This document shows positions 56,841 to 64,000 of a stretch of DNA of 64,000 nucleotides, piece after piece. The stretch comes from Chaetoderma sp. LZ-2023a (Eukaryota; Mollusca; Caudofoveata; Chaetodermatida; Chaetodermatidae). The stretch is taken from NCBI GenBank assembly GCA_034401795.1, contig CM067360.1:120570834-120634833 (forward strand). Direction: 5' to 3'. The notes beneath the pieces are model-generated. The model was not told the origin of the DNA. It worked only from the letters and a program-made list of their open reading frames with translations, and made no database searches. Position numbers and translations under genes: made by a program. Every line of letters begins with the position of its first letter. Within the stretch, counting starts at the first letter, position 1.

Positions 56841-57249
56841 TCATCCAATTCAATATGCTCAAAATAGTTAACAGAACATCTCTTGCATCATGTTAAATAT
56901 CAAAATTGTACTAACTAAAATCTTTCTGGGTTTTTTTTTAAAAACATGTTGACTTATTTATGAGCTTTGCTGTGTGCATGTGTATATTCTGGAAAATCAT
57001 GGCACACAGTTACGTAATGTTTCCCAGCCGCGCTTCATAGTTTGGGCAGGTGCCAGTACCCAGACCGTGGCGGTGATGAAACGTTCTTATATTTATTGCC
57101 ATAGATAACGGTGATACATCTAGATAACTTCGTACGGATAGATAGCGACGTACGTACGTACGTACGTAACATACATCTGCGTTTGGAAGTTATATCTGAT
57201 AAATACACTCAAACCTCTCTATAGCGGACGCTCGCTTTTGGAACAAAAT

Positions 57250-57307
57250 GATGGTGGTTCTTTAAGACCGGCGGTTTTACGACCACCGGTCTTAAAGAAT
57301 CACCATC
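57250..57307. repeat. Hairpin repeat, second copy
   Basis: GATGGTGGTTCTTTAAGACC and GGTCTTAAAGAATCACCATC are the arms. The centre GGCGGTTTTACGACCACC matches the hairpin at 29426-29500. Confidence 0.75.
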
Positions 57308-57643
57308 GTCTGGTCCAGAGAAGCTATTTAGCATTGTAAATAAGTTGCATTAACCAACCATCTATCTTTAGTGACCACCTTTTGATGGTCCAGTTGGTGC
57401 CAGATATAGGCGGGTTGAAGGGGGGACTTCATCACTACCGTTTCCAAAGAGATATATTTAAGTCGACAAATTCCGCGGTGTAATCCGGTAAGCCACATTA
57501 ATAACAGAAAAGTACACGTTAGCTATCGAATATATTTCGAAAATAATTTGATTATCAATCAATCAATTTTCCAAATAGATATGTACTAGATTCAGTTAAA
57601 TATATCTTTTTCATATTCCTGCATTGGTTCCATTGAAAGCTAT

Positions 57644-57765
57644 ATGATGCGGTCGTCGTCGGTCGTCGTCGGTCGTCGTCGGTGGTCGTCGTCGTCCTCC
57701 TCCTCCTCCTCCTCCTCCTCAACCTCCCCTTCCTCCTCCTCCTCCTCCTCCTCTTCTTCTTCTTC

Positions 57766-57802
<37 letters not shown>
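57644..57802. repeat. (GTC)n and (CCT)n trinucleotide repeats
   Basis: GGTCGTCGTC units, then CCTCCTCCT, CTTCTTCTT and a closing run of about ten GTC units. Poly-Ser and poly-Arg frames are artefacts. Confidence 0.9.
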
Positions 57803-57803
<1 letters not shown>

Positions 57804-58168
57804 GGTTGTCTATGTCTGAAATGCCGTTTCTAGAGGTTGAGATTTGTGTCTACCATTTTGTTTCGCAATAAATCTAAACCAATGAATATCCGAAGAGAAA
57901 GAAACAGCCATTTTTCTCAATTTTATAAAATATTATCATGAATATCATTTGCCCCCATATCGTACACATTGCGTCATTTTATAGTAACAAAAATATAGAT
58001 TCGCCACAGTATATTACCACTTCGTCGTGTAATACTCGTTTGCGATTATAACGATAGTATCACTGGAGTCGGGGAATCGGTCTGTGTTAATGGCGTACTA
58101 CCTGATAGCATCGAGAGAAGACGGGAACCGGTTCTATGCAGCAGTGAGATACTATCAATCGACCCTGA
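57803..58168. other. Gene-free stretch
   Basis: Unique AT-rich sequence with no supported feature. Confidence 0.4.
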
Positions 58169-58256
58169 TAACGCAGGTTACGGGGTCGGTACAGGGCTAA
58201 TACCGGGCCAATACTGCTCGGTATTGGCCATGTACAGGCCCAGTAACCTGAGTTAT
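58169..58256. repeat. Palindrome with ATAACGCAGGTTAC ends
   Basis: ATAACGCAGGTTACGGGG faces GGCCCAGTAACCTGAGTTAT, with GTACAGGGC/CATGTACAGGCC and CCAATACTGCTCGGTATTGG in the centre. Same family as 56093-56187. Confidence 0.7.
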
Positions 58257-58539
58257 GAGGGGAGCACATGAACTGTGTTGAGTTAATGACGTGGCGATGT
58301 TATCTGATAGTATTAATGCAAGATTGGAATTGACATGGACGCCGCCAGGAATTTGTGAGTGTGGGAGCCATATGGAAGAGAGTCATGAAAGAGGTGTCCC
58401 ATTCCATGTGGAATGGGGGAAGGGCCTGGGTTCTCCGCCAAAAACTTTAATAATAAGATGCTCAAAGAAGCCCTCTGAGACGAAATTTCACCAATTGGGC
58501 AGGATGGACGACTTGCTCATCTGGCGAATCTCTTTAGTT

Positions 58540-58877
58540 GGGGTGGGTGTGTGTAGGGTGTGGTTGGGAGATTGGGGTGGAGGTGAGGGTGGGTGGTGGT
58601 GAGAGCGGGGGGGTGGGGGGGGGGTGGTTGGTGGTGTATATAAAGAAAATAATGACAGAAAAAGACAGAAAAGGATAAAAAGGGAAGAGATGGATGCAAG
58701 AAATGGAAATATCAGAAGGGGTGGGGTGGCAAGTGAATGAGAGAAAAGGACTAACATCAATTGAGAAGGCAAATGGAATATGGGTAGGGGTGGGAGTGGG
58801 GTGGGCGGAGTGATGGGAAGAAAACTGAAAATGAAAAGGAAAGCAGAATGGAAGAGTGGCGAGGAAAGGTAGAGAAG
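58540..58877. repeat. G/A-rich tract
   Basis: GGTGGGTGTG..., GGGGGGGTGG and GGAAGAGATG-type sequence with very few C. No gene is supported. The Pro-rich minus-strand frames are artefacts. Confidence 0.6.
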
Positions 58878-59117
58878 TTAACCCCATCACGAAGAAGCTG
58901 ACGAAAAGCGGCCTCTGCAGGAGTCCTGAGGAATGATCATTTGCATGCCACGCGAAGCCTATTTTTGAGAATTTACAACTGTAATGACTGGCTCGTTAAA
59001 CGAGCCAGTTATTTCAGTTGTAAATTTTCAAAAATAGGCGTCTCTTGTCGTGCAAATGGACGTTTAATAACCAAATATTTGTATATTTTTGACAAAATTT
59101 GGCCACTAAAGGGTTAA
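58878..59117. mobile_element. R2 palindromic TTAA element, full length
   Basis: TTAA at 58878-58881 and 59114-59117, outer ends TTAACCCCATCACGAAG and CCACTAAAGGGTTAA. Core ACTGTAATGACTGGCTCGTT / AACGAGCCAGTTATTTCAGT. About 240 bp, the clearest complete copy. Confidence 0.85.
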
Positions 59118-59217
59118 TAAAGGCGAAGAAATTAACACTCGGCTACGGTATTGCAAAGTGAATAGGGGATCTCATCTGTCACTCGAGTACCTGATGTCAT
59201 GATCAAATACGTCACAT

Positions 59218-59500
59218 GTTTGATGACGTCACAATCAAAATGACGTAGCTATGTCGCGGCGAAAATCGGAAACCCCGTCACGAAACTGTATGACATGTAT
59301 GAGTTTGGTGAATGTAGCTTTATAATTTAATAAACATTATGTTGAATATTTTGATATTTGGCCAAACATCCCCTAATCAAATTAGTTTTAAAATATTCAA
59401 CAGCTTACCTGTAGAGGTTTCAAAGTTTCAAATCGATTCCATCACGCGTAAGAAGTGGGCGTGGCGTGGCTAGAAATGGGCGTGGCGTAGCTAGAGACCC
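59218..59500 (-). repeat. R3 copy, minus orientation
   Basis: GATGACGTCACAATCAAAAT at the tail, ATGTTGAATATTTTGATATT and TCAAATTAGTTTTAAAATAT as the palindrome, GTGGGCGTGGCGTGGCTAGA at the head. Confidence 0.7.
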
Positions 59501-59814
59501 CATCCATTTTGGAGTTGACCCCCGTGGTGACGTCAGAGGTGGGCCTGGTATGAATATATGAATATATACCTATGTGACAGAAACGATATTGGCGACGAAT
59601 ACCATTTTCTCTTTGTATGCGCCCATTTTCATAAAGAAAGATTCGAATACTTGTCAAAATATCACTTCAACCGGCTAAACTATTTAAAATTGTTAAAAGT
59701 ACTTTCCACATAAAATACGAGGTATCTAAGAAAACTGTGTTCTTTCGTGCACATTGTCATGGGTCAATTTCCGGTGAAGTAGAACAACGCACGCACGCAC
59801 GCGCACACACCCCT

Positions 59815-60220
59815 CCAGTTTTCGCTATGCCCGCCCATCTCTAGCTAAGCTCCAATCATAGTTCGCCCGTGTTGGGATCGATCGATCGATCCCTGAACTC
59901 CCTGACTATCAATTTCCAGAAAACTATACAGGTAATCTATTGAACACTTTGAAACTAATTTGACTGGGCACTGTTGCTGCCTATGGCAGTAACAGCACCC
60001 AGTCAAATTAGTTTCAAAATATTCAACAGCATGTTTATTAAATACTAGATGCATTCAATTCGTACAGCAACGCTTAGTCCGTCATCAATTAAGCGCTCGT
60101 GACGAACTTATCCACGTCATTCATGGAGATCATTGATATGACGTCATCTTACACGTCATGTAGTTGATTATGACGTCATATGATGGCAGGATAAACGGGA
60201 AACGTCCATTGAACTTTGTC
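59815..60220 (+). repeat. R3 copy, nearly complete
   Basis: Head CTATGCCCGCCCATCTCTAG, then GATCGATCGATCCCTGAACT, the palindrome GAAACTAATTTGACTGGGC / CCCAGTCAAATTAGTTTC, a spacer, and the tail with TATGACGTCATCTTACACGT and GATTATGACGTCATATGATG. Best copy of the family, about 400 bp. Confidence 0.8.
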
Positions 60221-60238
60221 AACAACAACAACAACAAC

Positions 60239-60668
60239 CAGGGCCGTATTTAGATATGGGGGGGGGGGGCCTGGGGCAATGAATGAGCGGGGGGGGGGGG
60301 GGGGGGTCTGGAGGTCCTCTCCCAGAACATTTTTTTGCGTCTAGGTGCTCTGAGACTGCCAGAGAGTCTACTTTTAGGGTGAATTATGGCGCTTTCTTTC
60401 GTTGTAAAATTGTTTTATTTTGCAAATTTTCATAATTAACATTGTTGCCGAACACCAAACAAGAATTGGGGCCCCCACAAACATTAGAATAGAATTATAA
60501 TGCATGATTAAGAGTTCTAAACTAATAAAGTTTGCTTTAAATGTCCTATAACTTCCAAAAAAGTGCATTATCTTTTTTTCATTTTAAAATTGTGGGGGCC
60601 CCTTGCTTGTGGCGGCCCCGGGGCTTTTGCCCCGCTGGCCACCCCCCCCCCCCCTAAATACGGCCCTG
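60239..60668. mobile_element. hAT-like non-autonomous element
   Basis: Ends CAGGGCCGTATTTAGATATG and CCTAAATACGGCCCTG are inverted repeats followed inward by G-run and C-run. Flanking 8-mers ACAACAAC (60231-60238) and ACGACAAC (60669-60676) differ at one base, consistent with a decayed 8-bp hAT target duplication in a CAA repeat. No transposase inside. Confidence 0.65.
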
Positions 60669-60817
60669 ACGACAACAACAACAACAGCAGCAGCAGCAAC
60701 AACAACAACAGTCGCAAGAACAACAAAGACAGCAATGCAAATACTAATGCCAGCAATGACAATAATAACATCTGTATAAATATATTTACTAATTAAGCCA
60801 AGAATATAGTTTTTACC

Positions 60818-61075
60818 GTTAAATATTTTGAAACTAATTTTACTGGGTTGCTAGGCAGGAACAGCGGCCAGTCAAATTAGTTTTAAAATATTCAATTAAC
60901 AGAATGGTAATTAAATAGCAAAGACGTACAATTCGTCCAACTTGACGGACCCGTTTATGCGGCCAGTTAAGCGTTTATGACGGACTTAGATTCGCCCTTC
61001 ATGGCGTAGCTGATTGAGACGTCAACGTACATGTGACGTATTTCATTATGACGTCATATAGTTGACTGACAAATT
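60818..61075 (+). repeat. R3 copy lacking the head
   Basis: Starts at the palindrome (GAAACTAATTTTACTGG / GGCCAGTCAAATTAGTTTTA) and runs through AGCGTTTATGACGGACTTAG to GACGTCAACGTACATGTGAC and TATGACGTCATATAGTTGAC. Confidence 0.7.
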
Positions 61076-61099
61076 GTATTCATCTATTCTATTATCAGA

Positions 61100-61810
61100 G
61101 ATCTGTACCACGGTCACAATGACCCTGATCGTATGGCGGGTATAGCAATGTGTTAAATCCTCTGAGCATATGCTACCGAAATGGCCAGGTTCAGTTCAAG
61201 TAAGCTAATCCAGAAATACAAGACAGGGTGTGGATCCGGATCTAAGCTAAAAGAATTAACTGCGAAAACAAAGTTAAATAGCAATACCACAATGGCCTTG
61301 ACCTTGGACAATTCCGAAATATAATCCAACCCCTGGAGCTAAACCGAAAATGAAAACGTTTGGTTGCAAAATCCAAGTGACCATGACACTTGACCTCGTG
61401 ACCGCAATAGCATTAAGCTACACCCGCTTGATATAGGTAACCGTGTGTCTAAGCTTAGTTCAAATAGGTTGAAGCAATCTCGCAACACAATCCAATGTGT
61501 CGAGCTAATTGGAAAATTTAAGTATTAGAAAACGCAGTTTTTATCAGGGTCGCAATGACATTGACCATTGCCTTCATGACCTCAGTGCCATCGTGCTGCC
61601 TCCTCGTGATATACGTAAATAGGTATCCAAGAAAAGTCGCGCTGAAGATATCCCAAGATATAAGCTAACCTGTGGAGCTAAGTAAAAATGTAACCTATAC
61701 AACCGAGGTCTTACCAAGGTCACAGTGACCTTGATCTTTGACGTCATCACCACAATGACATTGTGCCACGCCTACTCCTCCATGTGATATAGGTAAGCAG
61801 TTATACATGT
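61100..61810. repeat. Degenerate satellite with GGTCACAGTGACC core
   Basis: CGGTCACAATGACCCTGATC near 61112, AAGTGACCATGACACTTGAC near 61375, AGGGTCGCAATGACATTGAC near 61545 and AAGGTCACAGTGACCTTGAT near 61716 mark four units, the last two about 170 bp apart. CTTGATATAGGTAACCG and ATGTGATATAGGTAAGC end the units. The last unit has a perfect AGGTCACAGTGACCT (61717-61731). Confidence 0.7.
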
Positions 61811-61814
61811 AGTC

Positions 61815-62190
61815 CCGATAGAGTAACTCAAATTAGTTTCAAAATATTCAACAGCTTCCCTATATAGTTTTCAGGAAATTGATAGCTAGGGCATTTGGGG
61901 ATCGATCAATCCCAAACCGGCGAGGTGTGGGTGGAGCTTAGCTAGTGATGGGCGGGGCATAGCTAAAAATGGAAAGATTCATTCATAGCTCGGAGCCTAT
62001 GGCACGCTCTAATTTTAGCATAGATGAGGGGAAAAAATATTCAACAAAATATTTATTAAATAGTAAAAGCAAACAATTTGTACAACAACGCATAGACCGT
62101 CTTCAAAAACGCGTTCGTGACGTACTTATCGACGTCATTATGATGTCATTGTACACATCACGCAGTTCATTATGAGGTCATATGATGGGT
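61815..62190. repeat. Two R3 halves in opposite orientation
   Basis: 61815-61975 reads as the head half on minus (CAAATTAGTTTCAAAATATT to GGGCATAGCTAAAAATGG). 62038-62190 reads as the tail half on plus (TATTCAACAAAATATTTATT, ATTATGATGTCATTGTACAC, GAGGTCATATGATGG). A rearranged copy. Confidence 0.6.
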
Positions 62191-62269
62191 GGGTTGGTAC
62201 CCTGGAAAGGTGAATTACATAGGTTCAATGCTAGACTGTTATGGGTATGTTTGTGCAAAAACTTAAACC

Positions 62270-62358
62270 AATTAGCATTTGACAATAATATAAGAGTTCA
62301 TGGATCCGTGGGACTCCTGCGGATCCATGAAATCTTATATTATTGTCAAATGCTAATT
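62270..62358. repeat. Near-perfect 39-bp-stem hairpin
   Basis: Arms 62270-62308 and 62320-62358 pair with a single mismatch (AATTAGCATTTGACAATAAT on the left, its complement on the right, GGATCCG next to the loop). The loop is 11 nt. Confidence 0.85.
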
Positions 62359-62359
62359 A

Positions 62360-63300
62360 GTTGTATAAGTACGGTGGGACCCACTGCCACAACTTTGAGT
62401 GGTCCCAAGTTGATTGTTGGGTGTCTAATCCCGAAAAAGGACCCTTATGATAAACCCTGTTATTATTATTATACAAGTGGGTGGCGTGACGTTGTGCAAT
62501 CTCAGCAGTTGTAGTGTGATATTGCGTACTTGCCAGATCAGATCTGTCACTCGATTATATGACGTCATAATCAACATGTAGACCTAACTTAGAATTGAAA
62601 GTCATAATGGCTGACGCACAAATGTTTACCACAAACACCAACAACACTATTTTTTTACATTTTCTTATTTGAATTTTATTATCGTAATCCTAAAATTACG
62701 ATTTCCAAAAAAATATAACGTCATAAAAGACGGGGCATAGCTTTACCCATCAATCATATACCGAAATGAACCTTTGACAGATATGTAACCTCACAGATTT
62801 ATATCATGCAATGGTTACGTTATATTGAATTCTAACCAATAACAATTGTCAGGGCATATTGTCATATTTTTGTACGGAACATAACCTATGACAGTTTATA
62901 TATAATTATCATGTGCAAAACACATGCATATCTGACTGAAAATCTAAGCAGAAGTTTTGTCGATTGAAATCCGATAATAAACTTACAGGATAGAGTTCCC
63001 TCCCTTGCAGGATGCCAGTTAATTTGGCTCTACATTAGTTTTCGTGCTCAATTATTATTAGACAGTTAGAACTTAAAGACCAAGTTATGGACAAAAACGT
63101 ATGCAGATTTACATTGATACAATTCGATGCTAAAGATATCCCAGCTCCATGAGGAAAGCTATAATATTTAGTTGAATTCTGTTCTGAAGTGAACTCCAAC
63201 CAGCTAATGGCAGATAATTGTATGGAGACCCAATCCACAGGCCTATAAAGGGACTACGATGGACTCGCTATGCTAAGCCAGTAGTGGCTGATCATGAGTA
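62360..63300. other. Gene-free stretch
   Basis: AT-rich. A TATGACGTCATAATCAAC block at 62559 is an R3-tail relic. No gene is supported. Confidence 0.4.
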
Positions 63301-63361
63301 TAGCGCGCGCGTGTGTGCGTGCGTGCGTGCGTGCGTGTGTGCGCGCGCGCGTGTGTGTGTT
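63301..63361. repeat. (GC)n/(GTGC)n/(GT)n microsatellite
   Basis: GCGCGCGTGTGTGC, four GTGC units, GCGCGCGCGC and GTGTGTGT. The Cys/Val-rich frame over it is an artefact. Confidence 0.9.
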
Positions 63362-63469
63362 GGCGCCCTATGCGCGGATCCAGACCTTTTGCTCTGTTCG
63401 CCTGTGTGAGAATCGCGGGCAGAAAAAAGTTTTAATCATATCACTGATCTCATAGCTAATGGACCTTTC

Positions 63470-63690
63470 CATTTTTAGCTATGCCCAGACTATCTCTAGC
63501 TAAGCTCTACCCACACCTCAAATCTGTTTCAAAATATTCAACAGCATGTTTATTAAATAGTAGAAACATACAATTCGTACAACTTGTCCGACTATTAAGA
63601 GTTAAAGACGGGCCTAATCATTTGTGTAATGATTATGACGCCATCCTACACGCCTCTTGGCTGATTATGACGTCAAATCATCAATGGACA
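63470..63690 (+). repeat. R3 copy with central deletion
   Basis: Head TTAGCTATGCCCAGACTATC passes directly from the CCCACACCTC block to TTTCAAAATATTCAACAGCA, so the left palindrome arm is missing. The tail ends GATTATGACGTCAAATCATC. The last 300 bp of the window show no gene. Confidence 0.65.
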
Positions 63691-64000
63691 CTCTGGAAAT
63701 GTTAATTATGTTATTACCCTACTCCCCCATCCCACCCGCACTACACCCACCTAGATGTGTGTCATCGCTCACGCGACTCAATATGTTACAGAAAAGAATA
63801 CCAAAGGACTGCTTTTACATTATCTTATTATATCAGTGGTGTTTATTATGTTAAAACAAACATGTGCGTTTGCATCCACACATGCAGGAGTAATGCTTTA
63901 ACTCACTGACAAAATTCGTTTGGGCCGCAAAACGTAACTCTTTTCCTTGGAAGCGATATGCTTATAGTTAGATGTGTTGAAATATACCACACTAGGACCG

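Noticed and set aside
56470-56896. Overlapping frames on both strands, Pro/Ala- or Gly/Trp-rich
   Set aside because: Low stop frequency in a G-rich block; the frames contradict each other.
57555-57871. Poly-Ser and poly-Arg frames
   Set aside because: Trinucleotide repeat translation.
58488-58890. Pro/His/Ser-rich minus-strand frames
   Set aside because: Reverse of a G/A-rich tract; composition only.

Overview
The window is AT-rich eukaryotic DNA, almost entirely mobile-element debris, and no convincing intact host gene is visible. Non-LTR retrotransposons of the I/Nimb and CR1/L2 types, a Harbinger transposon, a tRNA-derived SINE, palindromic elements in TTAA sites and a packaging-ATPase gene block together suggest a marine invertebrate (lophotrochozoan, ambulacrarian or amphioxus-like). 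The species cannot be named from the sequence.

Layout. At 1.9-7.1 kb the minus strand carries decayed genes of a virus-like or Polinton-like element: two A32/FtsK-type packaging ATPase copies, a short basic ORF, and a Cys-rich protein with its upstream part. A run of exactly 500 N (9097-9596) is flanked by the same ~4.56 kb on both sides (4538-9096 and 9597-14156). Because the repeat stops exactly at both gap edges, it is best read as one locus assembled twice. At 15.8-19.7 kb lies a minus-strand I/Nimb-like retrotransposon with a 12-bp target duplication. At 23.9-25.8 kb a satellite is split by a 997-bp TTAA-flanked element. At 32.0-36.9 kb is a Harbinger transposon with an intact Myb/SANT-like gene and a broken transposase. 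At 42.6-45.8 kb is a plus-strand CR1/L2-like retrotransposon with a degenerate 2A-like motif.

The most interesting locus is 50.4-55.3 kb: a decayed gene of an invertebrate family that I read as a FEN/XPG-like (PIN-fold) 5'-nuclease with a CXC-type cysteine tail. It was interrupted twice, and both insertions can be delimited to the base: a palindromic TTAA element at 50789, and a 5'-truncated CR1/L2 retroelement whose (ATT)n tail abuts a 6-bp duplication (TCTCTA at 51133 and 54258).

Three palindromic repeat families recur and are named here R1 (about 350 bp, TTAA-flanked), R2 (about 240 bp, TTAA-flanked, core GACTGGCTCG/CGAGCCAGTC) and R3 (up to about 430 bp, with an AATTTGACTGG palindrome and a tail rich in TGACGTCA). 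R1 is nested in R2 at 399-982 and R2 in R3 at 30.9 kb, which gives relative ages. R1, R2 and the 997-bp element all point to a TTAA-cutting piggyBac-type transposase supplied from elsewhere in the genome.
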